Positions 26,493-34,187 of a DNA stretch of 64,000 bases are shown here, piece after piece. Position 1 is the stretch's first letter. Each line of letters opens with the position of its first letter. This DNA is from an uncultured Oscillospiraceae bacterium. GTDB taxonomy: Bacteria > Bacillota > Clostridia > Oscillospirales > Oscillospiraceae. The position numbers and the translations under genes are program-made. The notes below the pieces were generated by a model. The model saw nothing but the letters and a program-made list of their open reading frames with translations. It was not told the DNA's origin and ran no database searches. The stretch spans positions 1-64,000 of the forward strand of contig CAKTMF010000002.1 in the NCBI GenBank assembly GCA_934573855.1, written 5' to 3'.

Positions 26493-26532
26493 AGATACGC
26501 CGTAAATAAATAAGTTTTCGGAGGTAATAACA

Positions 26533-27531
26533 ATGTTTGAAAATCTGGTAGAGATACTTAAAGCCAACCCCCGCAAGATAGTTTTCACCGAGGGTCACGA
26601 CGCCCGTATACTTGAGGCCGCCGCGAGACTGAAGAAGGACGGCTTCCTCACCCCCGTTCTCGTCGGCAATGTCGACGTCGTCAGGAGCAAGGCTGCCGAG
26701 TGCGGCTTTGACATCGACGGTCTCGAGATCATTGACCCCCTGACCTATGACGGCATGGAGGAGATGGTCAAGACCATGTTCGAGCTTCGCCGCGGCAAGA
26801 TGACCGAGGAGGACTGCCGCAAGAACCTCGCGCACGGCAACTACTTCGGCACCATGCTCGTCAAGATGGGCAAGGCCGACGCTCTTCTGGGCGGCGCGAC
26901 CTACTCCACCGCCGACACCGTCCGTCCCGCGCTGCAGATCGTCAAGACCAAGAAGGGCGCGAACCTCGTCTCCTCCTGCTTCATTCTCGTGCGCGGGGAC
27001 GAAATGCTCGCCATGGGCGACTGCGCCATCAACATCTCCTATGAGGACAAGCTCGACAAGGAGGGCAACGTCGTCCTCACCGCCGCGCAGCAGGTAGCCG
27101 AGGTCGCCGTCGAGACCGCCAAGACCGCGAAGGTCTTCGGCATGGACCCGAAGGTCGCTCTTCTTTCCTACTCCACCAAGGGCTCCGGCAAGGGTCCCGG
27201 CCCCGAGATGATGCGCGACGCGACCGCCATCGTCAAGGAGACCCATCCCGAGATCTCCGTTGACGGCGAAATGCAGTTCGACGCTGCCGTCTCCCCCGTC
27301 GTCGGCCAGCTCAAGTTCCCCGGCAGCCCCGTTGCAGGCTACGCCAACACCTTTATCTTCCCCGAGATCCAGTCCGGCAACATCGGCTACAAGATCGCCC
27401 AGCGTCTCGGCGGCTTTGCGGCCTACGGCCCCATTCTTCAGGGCCTGAACGCCCCCATCAACGACCTGAGCCGCGGCTGCGACGCGGAGGAGGTCTACCA
27501 GATGGCCATCATCACTGCGGCCCTCGCGTGA
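26533..27531 (+). CDS. pta: Phosphate acetyltransferase
   Basis: A 332-residue enzyme that interconverts acetyl-CoA and acetyl phosphate, giving ATP through acetate kinase in fermentation. It is the short, single-domain clostridial type (PTA_PTB domain throughout), with conserved segments TEGHDARILEAAARL, GATYSTADTVRPALQIV, VALLSYSTKGSGKGP and YANTFIFPEIQSGNIGYKIAQRLGG. The ATG is preceded by GGAGG. Codon use is strongly biased to C-ending codons, which fits high expression. No ackA lies next to it; a terminator follows at 27547-27589. Confidence 0.95.
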   Translation: MFENLVEILKANPRKIVFTEGHDARILEAAARLKKDGFLTPVLVGNVDVVRSKAAECGFDIDGLEIIDPLTYDGMEEMVKTMFELRRGKMTEEDCRKNLAHGNYFGTMLVKMGKADALLGGATYSTADTVRPALQIVKTKKGANLVSSCFILVRGDEMLAMGDCAINISYEDKLDKEGNVVLTAAQQVAEVAVETAKTAKVFGMDPKVALLSYSTKGSGKGPGPEMMRDATAIVKETHPEISVDGEMQFDAAVSPVVGQLKFPGSPVAGYANTFIFPEIQSGNIGYKIAQRLGGFAAYGPILQGLNAPINDLSRGCDAEEVYQMAIITAALA

Positions 27532-27546
27532 GCCGCTGATAGCTTC

Positions 27547-27589
27547 GGGCGCGCTGCGCGGCGTTTTGCCTTGCGGCGCGCCCTTTTTT
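27547..27589 (+). terminator. pta terminator
   Basis: GGGCGCGC (27547-27554) pairs with GCGCGCCC (27576-27583), followed by six T residues. Confidence 0.8.
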
Positions 27590-27635
27590 CCGCCGGTGGC
27601 CCCGGCGGGCGAAATCTTGCCGCGGAGCTGAGCCA

Positions 27636-28085
27636 ATGAAAAACGACGAATACTATATGTCTCTCGCCCTCGCCCTTGCGCGCGAGGCGGCGGAGCAGGG
27701 CGAGGTGCCTGTGGGCTGCGTCATAGCCGACGGGGACGGCCGCGTCATCGGCACGGGCCGCAACCGGCGCATAGAGCGCGCCGACGCCACCGCCCACGCG
27801 GAGGTCGAGGCTATTCGCGCCGCCTGCGCGCAGGTCGGCGACTGGCGGCTCGGGGACTGCTCGATCTATGTCACGCTTGAGCCGTGTCCCATGTGTACGG
27901 GAGCCATCATCAATTCGCGCATACCCACCGTGGTCTTCGGCGCGCGCGACAGCGTGACCGGCTCGTGCGGCAGCGTCATCGACCTGTTTTTTGAAAATTA
28001 CGGTCACCATCCGCGGGTGTATCCCGGCGTCCTCGGCGAAGAATGCGCGGCGGTACTCAGGGACTTTTTCCGCGATAAGCGCTGA
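27636..28085 (+). CDS. tadA: tRNA adenosine(34) deaminase
   Basis: A 149-residue zinc deaminase that converts A34 to inosine in tRNA-Arg. The catalytic motif is HAEVEA (H and E near residues 53-55), and the zinc ligands are in PCPMCTGAI (near 85-93). The size matches the family. The start ATG has a GGAG 8 nt upstream. It is followed by a strong terminator. Confidence 0.94.
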   Translation: MKNDEYYMSLALALAREAAEQGEVPVGCVIADGDGRVIGTGRNRRIERADATAHAEVEAIRAACAQVGDWRLGDCSIYVTLEPCPMCTGAIINSRIPTVVFGARDSVTGSCGSVIDLFFENYGHHPRVYPGVLGEECAAVLRDFFRDKR

Positions 28086-28091
28086 GGCAGC

Positions 28092-28134
28092 AATGCCGGG
28101 GGAGGGGCAAAGCCCCTCCCCCGGCATTTTTTCT
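28092..28134 (+). terminator. tadA terminator
   Basis: Near-perfect 17-bp arms (28092-28108 and 28112-28128) around a 3-nt loop, then TTTTTTCTT. Confidence 0.9.
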
Positions 28135-28180
28135 TCCCGCCCTCTCGGACGTCTGCCGGCGGTCTCCCGGCGGGACGCCG

Positions 28181-28762
28181 TCACGACTTCGCGAGGTTTG
28201 CGATACTGCTGATGATATTGCCGTTTATGCGCCCGGTCAGGGCGCGGTTATAGTTGCAGATGAAGGTCCCGGAGATGAGTATCATCATCGCCTCGGCCTC
28301 GGCGGCTCCCGCCTCCTCGCCGTAGATGGCGGCAAGGCATTTTTCCATCACCTCGCGCCACTCGCAAAACTCCTCCGTGACCATTTTCCCGATCTCGGCG
28401 CTGTAATGCCCGAGAACGTAGGTCTGCGTGGTCGCGTTCGGGCGCAGCTCGCCCTCCGGGGCATCGGCGACATACTCCATAAAGGCGTTCATGTACGCGA
28501 GGTTCGAGTCATAGTCCTTTCTGCTGTGAGCGGTGAACCAATCCATACAGTGCCTTGACATATACTCCCGCGTGTACCTCACATAGCTGAGGATAAGCTC
28601 GTCCTTGCTCTCAAAGTAGTTGAGGAGCTTCGGATGTGACATACCGGCCTCTGCGGCGATGTCGCGGAGAGTCACCTTGTCGATGGGCTTCTTCTCTATG
28701 CAGCGCTGGAAGGCCAGAAGGATCTCCATGCGCACCTTTTCCTTGTCAACGATAATAGGCAT
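28181..28762 (-). CDS. TetR-family regulator facing the metal operon
   Basis: A 193-residue repressor-type protein. The N-terminal TetR helix-turn-helix (about 10-58) has KVTLRDIAAEAGMSHPKLLNYFESKDEL; the C-terminal helical domain would bind the effector. It diverges from a membrane protein/P1B-ATPase/HMA-fusion operon, and two similar 15-bp sites lie between them, so it probably controls both directions. The start is in doubt: the ATG at 28762 lies exactly where transcription from the TTGACC/TAAACT promoter should begin, which implies a leaderless mRNA, whereas an internal ATG at 28729 has AAGGAAAAGG just upstream but would cut into the first helix. Confidence 0.85.
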   Translation of the reverse strand: MPIIVDKEKVRMEILLAFQRCIEKKPIDKVTLRDIAAEAGMSHPKLLNYFESKDELILSYVRYTREYMSRHCMDWFTAHSRKDYDSNLAYMNAFMEYVADAPEGELRPNATTQTYVLGHYSAEIGKMVTEEFCEWREVMEKCLAAIYGEEAGAAEAEAMMILISGTFICNYNRALTGRINGNIISSIANLAKS

Positions 28763-28768
28763 GGGACG

Positions 28769-28797
28769 AGTTTACCACGCGCTTACCGTTTGGTCAA
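28769..28797 (-). promoter_or_regulatory. tetR promoter overlapping an operator
   Basis: On the minus strand TTGACC (28792-28797), 17 bp, TAAACT (28769-28774). The start codon begins at the expected +1. Confidence 0.6.
28783..28797. promoter_or_regulatory. TetR operator candidate 1
   Basis: TTACCgttTGGTCAA. It overlaps the -35 box of the tetR promoter and matches the second site at 28840-28854 in 13 of 15 positions. Confidence 0.6.
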
Positions 28798-28806
28798 CAA
28801 AAACCC

Positions 28807-28835
28807 TTGACACAGCCGGCGGAGAGTGGTAGTTT
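28807..28835 (+). promoter_or_regulatory. Promoter of the metal-transport operon
   Basis: TTGACA (28807-28812), 17 bp, TAGTTT (28830-28835), just before operator candidate 2. Confidence 0.65.
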
Positions 28836-28839
28836 ATAT

Positions 28840-28854
28840 TTACCAATTGGTCAA
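28840..28854. promoter_or_regulatory. TetR operator candidate 2
   Basis: TTACCaatTGGTCAA, with the perfect palindrome ACCAATTGGT at its centre, sits over the expected transcription start of the plus-strand operon. Confidence 0.6.
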
Positions 28855-28893
28855 TTTTGGCCGTCGGTCAAATAGATTTGGGGAGGAACCATC

Positions 28894-29400
28894 ATGTCCG
28901 AAACTCAGCAGAAAGCGGTAAAGCTTCTGGATACCAAGCTGGACGCAAAGGTCATCAAAACTCTTACCACCTGCGCGATAGTTATGATAATCGCTGTGCT
29001 TATCCACGACGGCGACCACATCCGCCAGGCGCTCAACTGGGGCTACTCGATACCCATTTCCCTCTGGGTGCTGAATCTGACGGTCTATGTGCTGCCGGTC
29101 GTCACTCTCTTCCTTGCGAAGAGCGGCAGAATGTCGGCCACGCTGGTCGGCGCCGTTGCGGGCGTATTCACGACCGCGTCGTTCCTCATCCTCCACCTGT
29201 GCGGCTCGTTCTCCGGCAACTGGGGCGTATGGAACTTCTCGTACTTTGACCTTATAAAGGGCGTCACCTACAACGGCGTTTTCTATCAGGGCATCGACTG
29301 GCTGAGCTGGGTGCTGCTGTTCCACATCCCGGTGTGCTGCCTGCCCTGCTCGTGGGTATGCTTCAAGGAATATCTCAGGCTCAAAAATGCAGCAAAATAA
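28894..29400 (+). CDS. Four-helix membrane protein of the metal operon
   Basis: A 168-residue integral membrane protein with about four hydrophobic segments (near 23-38, 53-75, 82-108 and 133-153). I do not recognise the family. The segment IHDGDHIRQA after the first helix and H102 within the third helix offer possible metal-ligand histidines, and the last helix has closely spaced cysteines (CCLPCSWVC). The ATG follows GGGGAGG. It is the first gene of the TetR-controlled operon and overlaps the ATPase gene by 14 bp, so a shared function in metal handling is likely but unproven. Confidence 0.7.
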   Translation: MSETQQKAVKLLDTKLDAKVIKTLTTCAIVMIIAVLIHDGDHIRQALNWGYSIPISLWVLNLTVYVLPVVTLFLAKSGRMSATLVGAVAGVFTTASFLILHLCGSFSGNWGVWNFSYFDLIKGVTYNGVFYQGIDWLSWVLLFHIPVCCLPCSWVCFKEYLRLKNAAK

Positions 29401-30997
29401 TATCGGTATCGACTGCCCCTCCTGCGGCGACGCAGAGAGCGAGCTGGGCGGCAGACTGACGCTTTTAAGGACGCTTTGCATAAGCGTCCTTTTGACGATG
29501 CCCCTTTTTTGGAACATGCGTCCGGCAATACAGCTCGTCATCGCGACGCTCATACAGTTCTGGCCGGGGATGTATTTCTACAGAAGCGCGTGGTCGTCCC
29601 TCCGGCGGCGGGTGATGGGCATGGACCTTCTCGTGGCGCTCTCCACGACGGTCATATACATCCACAGCGCGTACACCGCCCTGACGGTGCGGCAGAACGT
29701 GAAGCTCTACTTTCTCTCCGAGGGCGTGCTGCTCTCGCTCATACTCTTCGGCAGGTACATGGAAATCACCTCGCGCTACGAGGCGTCGGAGGCGATAAGA
29801 AAGCTCATCCGGCTCCAGCCCGAGACGGCGACCGTGCTGCGCTCCGGCGCGGAGACGACGGTGGACATAGGCGAGCTGATGGAGGAGGACGTCGTCCTCG
29901 TCCGCAGCGGAGAGCGCGTCCCTATCGACGGCGAGCTGACAGGCGGCGAGTGCCGCGTGGACGAGTCCATGCTCACCGGGGAGAGCGAGCTTATTTCAAA
30001 GCGTCCCGGCGACAGGCTCTTCTGCGGCACTCTCTGCCGCGACGGCAGCGCGCGTCTCTCCTGCCGGGATATCGGCAAAAAGACCACGCTCCGGCAGATA
30101 ATCGACATAGTCAGCGCTGCGCAGAACGAAAAGGCGCCCATTGCAAGGCTCGCGGACAAGATCGCCGCGGTGTTCGTCCCCGTCGTGATCGCGGTGTCCG
30201 CCGGCGTTTTCTGCCTGCGCTACTTTGTGATCGCGCCGGGAGACATGGCCTCGGCGGTGAGCTGCGTGTGCGCGACGCTGGTCATCGCGTGTCCGTGCGC
30301 GCTCGGCCTTGCAACGCCGACCTCCATCATGACCGGCTCCGGCCGGGCGGCGGAGCTGGGCGTGCTGTTTCGCGGCGGAGAGCAGCTCGAAACGGCATAC
30401 AGGACCGACACCGTCGTGTTCGACAAGACAGGCACGCTGACGCTCGGCCTCACCGAGGGGGAGGAGACTCTCCGCGCCGGGGCCGCCGAGACCGTCAGGG
30501 AGCTTGAGCGGCGCGGCATGGAGATATGGATGATAAGCGGCGACAAAAAGGAAAAGGCCGACAGGGTCGCCCGCATGCTCGGCATACGGAACATTCTCTG
30601 CGAGGTGCGACCCTCGGATAAATCCGACGCGGTCAAGGCGCTCCGGGCAAAGGGGAAGCGCGTGTGCTTCGTCGGCGACGGGATCAACGACTCCCCCGCT
30701 CTCGCCTGCGCGGATATCGGCGTCGCTCTCGGCTGCGGCACTGATATCGCCATCTCCGCGGCGGACGTGATGATCGTCGGCAGCAGTATCGAGGGCGTAA
30801 AGACCGTTTTTGACATTTCCGCCGCCACCATGAGGAACGTGCGGCAGAATCTTATCTGGGCGCTGGTGTACAACGTGATATGTATCCCGCTCGCGGCGGC
30901 GGGGATCATCAATCCCTCCATCGCGGCGGCGGCCATGGCGCTCAGCTCCAACGGCGTACTTCTCAACGCCCTGAGGTTGAAAAAATATGGTAACTGA
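29387..30997 (+). CDS. P1B-type (CPC) metal ATPase without nucleotide-binding domain
   Basis: A 536-residue heavy-metal ATPase, much shorter than the usual 700-850. There is no N-terminal metal-binding domain, only CPSCG at 10-14. Membrane helices, TGES (197-200), the metal-site CPC (302-304), the phosphorylated D346 in DKTGT, SGDK near 384-387 and GDGIND (430-435) are all present. The distance from DKTGT to GDGIND is only 84 residues, against about 200 in CopA. The ATP-binding N domain with its HP motif is absent, and the two halves of the P domain are joined directly (LTLGLTEGEETLRAGAAETV). CPC implies Cu+ or Ag+ selectivity. Whether it still pumps is open. It overlaps both neighbours. Confidence 0.85.
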   Translation: MQQNNIGIDCPSCGDAESELGGRLTLLRTLCISVLLTMPLFWNMRPAIQLVIATLIQFWPGMYFYRSAWSSLRRRVMGMDLLVALSTTVIYIHSAYTALTVRQNVKLYFLSEGVLLSLILFGRYMEITSRYEASEAIRKLIRLQPETATVLRSGAETTVDIGELMEEDVVLVRSGERVPIDGELTGGECRVDESMLTGESELISKRPGDRLFCGTLCRDGSARLSCRDIGKKTTLRQIIDIVSAAQNEKAPIARLADKIAAVFVPVVIAVSAGVFCLRYFVIAPGDMASAVSCVCATLVIACPCALGLATPTSIMTGSGRAAELGVLFRGGEQLETAYRTDTVVFDKTGTLTLGLTEGEETLRAGAAETVRELERRGMEIWMISGDKKEKADRVARMLGIRNILCEVRPSDKSDAVKALRAKGKRVCFVGDGINDSPALACADIGVALGCGTDIAISAADVMIVGSSIEGVKTVFDISAATMRNVRQNLIWALVYNVICIPLAAAGIINPSIAAAAMALSSNGVLLNALRLKKYGN

Positions 30998-31886
30998 AAC
31001 CTTTGAAAGCCGGGTCGACGGCATGATCTGTCCCCAGTGCGAGGACGAGATAGCACATGCCCTCCTGCTCCGGCGCGGCGTGACCGGCTGTGACGTGAGC
31101 TATCGCAAAAGCCGTGTCACGGCGGAATACGACCCGCAGCTCATATCCCCGGACGAAATAGAAAAGGCCCTCGCCGCCATGGGCTACCCGCTGGGCGACG
31201 GAAAGAGCGGACGGCGCGCGGACATTGCCGCCGTTATCGCGGTGGCGGTGCTGTACTTTGCCGTCCCGGCGCTGACCGGACTTGTAAGGGTCCCGGCGGC
31301 GGAGAGCGGGGCGGGTCCCGGCGCTCTCTTTACGATAGGGGTGCTGAGCGGCGTACACTGTATCGGGATGTGCGGCGGCATAATGCTCTCGCAGGGCGGC
31401 GCGCTCCTTTATAACGGCGGCAGGCTCCTGAGCTACACGCTCATGGGCGCGGTTTTCGGCGCGCTTGGCCGGGCATTCGGGTACGACATTGAAATGAAGA
31501 GCATGCTCTTCACCGTCTGCGGTCTTCTGGTCGTGCTTATGGGGCTCAAGATGTGGGGCGTGCCGTTCCTGCGGCGGATATGTCCTGAGCTTCCGAAGCC
31601 CTGCCGCTTCAGGGGCAGGGCGTTTGCCGTGGGGCTGCTGACGGGGCTTATGCCCTGCGGCGCGCTCTCGTCGATGTGGCTGCTCGCGGCGTCCTCCGGC
31701 TCGTGGATAAGCGGCGCTGCGGGCATGCTCGCCTTCGGCGCGGGGACGTGCGTGTTCATGCTCGCCTTCGGGCTTTTCGGCGCGCTCATCCCGAAGAAAT
31801 ATAATAAGTACATTCTCAAGTGCAGCACGGTATTTATCGTCGCGCTGGGCTTGATACTCATGACAAAGGGGCTTAAGCTGCTGTAA
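30987..31886 (+). CDS. HMA domain fused to TauE/SafE-DsbD-like membrane protein
   Basis: A 299-residue protein. Residues 1-70 form a heavy-metal-associated domain with the copper-binding GMICPQC motif (C15 and C18). After one membrane segment (about 75-95) come roughly six segments of the DsbD_2/TauE-SafE type with the signature GVHCIGMCGG near residue 121 and a second Cys in LMPCGALSS. Proteins of this kind accompany copper ATPases (CcoS/CcoH-like maturation, copper tolerance). The HMA domain missing from the neighbouring ATPase is found here, suggesting the two act as one unit. It starts inside the ATPase gene (11-bp overlap) after TGAGG. Confidence 0.85.
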   Translation: MVTETFESRVDGMICPQCEDEIAHALLLRRGVTGCDVSYRKSRVTAEYDPQLISPDEIEKALAAMGYPLGDGKSGRRADIAAVIAVAVLYFAVPALTGLVRVPAAESGAGPGALFTIGVLSGVHCIGMCGGIMLSQGGALLYNGGRLLSYTLMGAVFGALGRAFGYDIEMKSMLFTVCGLLVVLMGLKMWGVPFLRRICPELPKPCRFRGRAFAVGLLTGLMPCGALSSMWLLAASSGSWISGAAGMLAFGAGTCVFMLAFGLFGALIPKKYNKYILKCSTVFIVALGLILMTKGLKLL

Positions 31887-31912
31887 GGCCCCCGGCGAAA
31901 GGAGCGGAGAAA

Positions 31913-32749
31913 ATGAACGACCGCGTAGTCATACATACCCTGCGCTGCGGCACGATGAACGTTCTGCCGCGTGAGCGTTATATCAGGGACGGCGGGCTTT
32001 TCCGGCCGCGTATCGAGCTGCCCGTGAACGCCTTTCTCATCGAGCATCCGAAGCACGGGCGCATACTTCTCGACACCGGCTGGTCGTCGGACTGCCGGGA
32101 GCTGCTGCCGAAGCGGCTGCTTCACTTTTACGAGCCGCATATCGGAAAGGACGAGACGGCCGTGGAGCAGCTGGAGGAGATGGGCCTCCGTCCGGAGGAT
32201 ATCGACCTCGTGCTGCTTTCACATCTGGACGTCGACCACACCTGCGCGCTGCGTGACTTCGCGCGCGGCGCGGGGCGTATCGCCTGTTCGGAGCTCGAGT
32301 ATTTCTACTCCTGCAGAGCGGTATACAAAATGCGGCAGGTCTGGGACACATGGATGCCTTATGCCGGCAGGCTCGAGCGCATACACTACCGCGCGAGCGC
32401 GATGGGGCCGACGGGGCGGGGCTTTGACCTCTTCGGGGACGAGAGCGTGCTGTGCATATACTCCCCCGGCCACACCGACGGCATTTTCACCACCATCGTC
32501 AGCCGCGAGCCGACCAACCGCTTCAAGGCCGTCGGCAGCGGCATATATTGGGGCGACTACGCTGTCCTCGCCTCGGACGTCGCGTTCTGCGAAGAGAATC
32601 TGCGCGACTCTGTCATCCCCGGCTACGGCTTTGACCGCGGCATGCAGGCGAAGTCCCTCGAATTTCTTCAGACCCTGCGGCGCGACGAGAAATGCCGGGC
32701 TATGCTCTTCTCCCATGACGGCTCCGCCCCCGCGCGTATCGAGATATGA
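31913..32749 (+). CDS. Metallo-beta-lactamase-fold hydrolase (lactonase-like)
   Basis: A 278-residue cytosolic zinc hydrolase. The metal-binding motif is LSHLDVDHTCAL (HxDxDH, about residues 102-107), with further ligands in SPGHTDG and SDVAF and in FSHDG at the C-terminus. The overall pattern (LLDTGWSSDC, VLLSHLDVDHT) resembles the N-acyl-homoserine lactonase group, but that name covers many unrelated esterases and lactonases. The ATG has AAGGAG 9 nt upstream. It follows the HMA fusion by 26 nt and may be part of the same transcript; a link to metal metabolism is not evident. Confidence 0.8.
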   Translation: MNDRVVIHTLRCGTMNVLPRERYIRDGGLFRPRIELPVNAFLIEHPKHGRILLDTGWSSDCRELLPKRLLHFYEPHIGKDETAVEQLEEMGLRPEDIDLVLLSHLDVDHTCALRDFARGAGRIACSELEYFYSCRAVYKMRQVWDTWMPYAGRLERIHYRASAMGPTGRGFDLFGDESVLCIYSPGHTDGIFTTIVSREPTNRFKAVGSGIYWGDYAVLASDVAFCEENLRDSVIPGYGFDRGMQAKSLEFLQTLRRDEKCRAMLFSHDGSAPARIEI

Positions 32750-32774
32750 CGTCCGTTCACGGAGAATGAACGCC

Positions 32775-32925
32775 CGCCTCCTATCGGCTCACAGCGTTCG
32801 GCGCTTCTCCATCGGGGAAGCGTGCGGGAGGAGCAAGCCCCTCCCCTGCGAGGAGGCCGGGAGAAAAACGGCGTCCCTTGGGAGCGAAGCTATCACCTAC
32901 AGTCGGCCGATGAGTGGCAGACCGA
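32775..32925 (+). repeat. Palindromic intergenic repeat, copy 3
   Basis: CCTATCGGCTCACAGCG (32780-32796), a CTTCTCCATCGGGGAAGC palindrome, then 32824-32855, which matches the reverse complement of 44742-44773 in 31 of 32 positions. The copy ends with CGGCCGATGAGTGG. Confidence 0.7.
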
Positions 32926-32960
32926 CCGTCTTTTCTATGCTTTCAAAACGCAGCGATCAG

Positions 32961-32997
32961 GAAACTCCGCCGGAGCAATTAGCTCCGGCGGAGTTTC
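32961..32997. terminator. Terminator between the hydrolase gene and spoIIQ
   Basis: A 16-bp perfect hairpin (32961-32976 and 32982-32997) with T-rich sequence after it on the plus strand. The genes on both sides converge. Confidence 0.85.
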
Positions 32998-33013
32998 TTT
33001 TCTCTTTATTACG

Positions 33014-33751
33014 TTACGCGGGAAGATAGTTCATGGGGTCGACCCATGCGCCGTCGATCATCACGGCATAGTGAAGGTGGGTACCCTGACCGACCTCGCA
33101 CAGGGCCGTCGCGCCGACGGAGCCGATGGTCTGACCGGCCTCAACGCGGCTGCCGACCGTGACCGTGGGAGTGGCGGCAAGATTCGCATAAAAGCTGCTG
33201 GTGCCGTCGCCGTGGGCGATACACACCACGGTGCCGTAGAAGTCGTCCTCAAAAATGGACTCCACGATACCGCTGTGCGCGGCGTTGACCGCAGTGCCGA
33301 GAGGGGCGGCGATATCAACGCCCGCGTGGGTGCGCCAGTCGTGCAGCGTCACGTCATAGGAGAGCGTGTCAAGATTGCAGCTGCGCTCGATCTCGCCCAC
33401 CACGGGCCAGACATAGACCTTGGCCGACGCAGGGACAAGCTCTGCCTCGTCGACGGCCTCCGCCTCGGCGATACCGTCGGTGTTGATGCGGGGCGGCTCA
33501 AGCTTGATGGGATTTTCCTCTGCCATTACCGGCTCCGTGTCGTTGTCGAGAGCGGGTACGATAATGGTCTCGACGCGCCTGTTGTCTGTGACAGCGGCGC
33601 TGGTCGTTGCGTTATCTGCCATAGTCTCATTCCCGGCAGCCATCATCCATGCGGATACACCGATGACCGCAGCGCACAGGAACAGGACTATGTAGAAGCC
33701 CTTACCTGTAAAAAATCCCTCCAGCTTTCCGCCGGAGCTTCTGTTGCTCAT
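33014..33751 (-). CDS. spoIIQ: Forespore LytM-type protein SpoIIQ
   Basis: A 245-residue membrane-anchored peptidase-fold protein. One membrane segment (about 18-38) is followed by an acidic linker and an M23/LytM domain (about 112-245). The zinc ligands H142 and D146 (THAGVD) and H227 (HLH, 225-227) are intact; Bacillus SpoIIQ has lost the first, while clostridial versions keep it. In the established model SpoIIQ sits in the forespore membrane and forms the channel with SpoIIIAH during engulfment. The identification rests on topology, size and an excellent sigma-F promoter match at 33786-33815. A vegetative M23 peptidase is the alternative. Confidence 0.75.
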   Translation of the reverse strand: MSNRSSGGKLEGFFTGKGFYIVLFLCAAVIGVSAWMMAAGNETMADNATTSAAVTDNRRVETIIVPALDNDTEPVMAEENPIKLEPPRINTDGIAEAEAVDEAELVPASAKVYVWPVVGEIERSCNLDTLSYDVTLHDWRTHAGVDIAAPLGTAVNAAHSGIVESIFEDDFYGTVVCIAHGDGTSSFYANLAATPTVTVGSRVEAGQTIGSVGATALCEVGQGTHLHYAVMIDGAWVDPMNYLPA

Positions 33752-33785
33752 AGTATAACCTCCGTCAAAATTAGGATTACGAGCC

Positions 33786-33815
33786 TATTTTTACCTGTAA
33801 ACGGAGATATTATAC
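33786..33815 (-). promoter_or_regulatory. Sigma-F promoter of spoIIQ
   Basis: On the minus strand GTATA (33811-33815), 15 bp, GGTAAAAATA (33786-33795). This fits the forespore sigma-F pattern GYATA - 15 - GGNNANNWTR at every defined position. Confidence 0.7.
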
Positions 33816-33826
33816 ATTTCTTTCGT

Positions 33827-34069
33827 TTATTTTATTTCCTGCTCGAGTTCGTCAAATACCGGAGCGGAGAAAAATTCGCCGAGAGTCATCTCCAGTCCGT
33901 CGCAGAGCTTTTTTACGGTTATTACGGAAATATCCCGCCGCCGTCTGTCCATCATGCTATATACCGTGGAGGGCGTGACTCCCGACACATTGGCGAGTTC
34001 GTTGAGCCTGATCCCGCGCTCTTTGCACAGGCTGTCAAAGCGCTCCGCTACCGCATCCTTTACTGACAT
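33827..34069 (-). CDS. Small Xre-family regulator
   Basis: An 80-residue protein consisting of one HTH_3 domain (RGIRLNELANVSGVTPSTVYSMMDRRRRDIS holds the helix-turn-helix and following loop; about residues 18-48). It likely binds DNA as a dimer. The ATG is preceded by GAGGTGAT. It diverges from a membrane-protein gene, and the inverted repeat 34103-34128 lies between them, so it may regulate itself and that gene. Confidence 0.85.
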   Translation of the reverse strand: MSVKDAVAERFDSLCKERGIRLNELANVSGVTPSTVYSMMDRRRRDISVITVKKLCDGLEMTLGEFFSAPVFDELEQEIK

Positions 34070-34102
34070 ACAATCACCTCACGGGAGATTGTAAAAAATT
34101 CT

Positions 34103-34128
34103 ACGCAAGCGCGTATACGCACTTGCGT
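34103..34128. promoter_or_regulatory. Likely operator between divergent xre and membrane-protein genes
   Basis: ACGCAAG (34103-34109) and CTTGCGT (34122-34128) form an inverted repeat around the smaller palindrome GCGTATACGC. The right arm is the -35 box of the plus-strand promoter. Confidence 0.6.
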
Positions 34129-34151
34129 AATCGTCACATTTGTTGTATAAT
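34123..34151 (+). promoter_or_regulatory. Promoter of the multi-spanning membrane protein gene
   Basis: TTGCGT (34123-34128), 17 bp, TATAAT (34146-34151). The -35 box coincides with one arm of the inverted repeat. Confidence 0.7.
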
Positions 34152-34187
34152 TTTTTTGAAAAGATCGGAGGCGGGAGGAAATATTTC

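Noticed and set aside
30220..31056. 278-codon frame opposite the P1B ATPase end
   Set aside because: Antisense shadow; the plus strand carries CPC, DKTGT and GDGIND in one uninterrupted frame.
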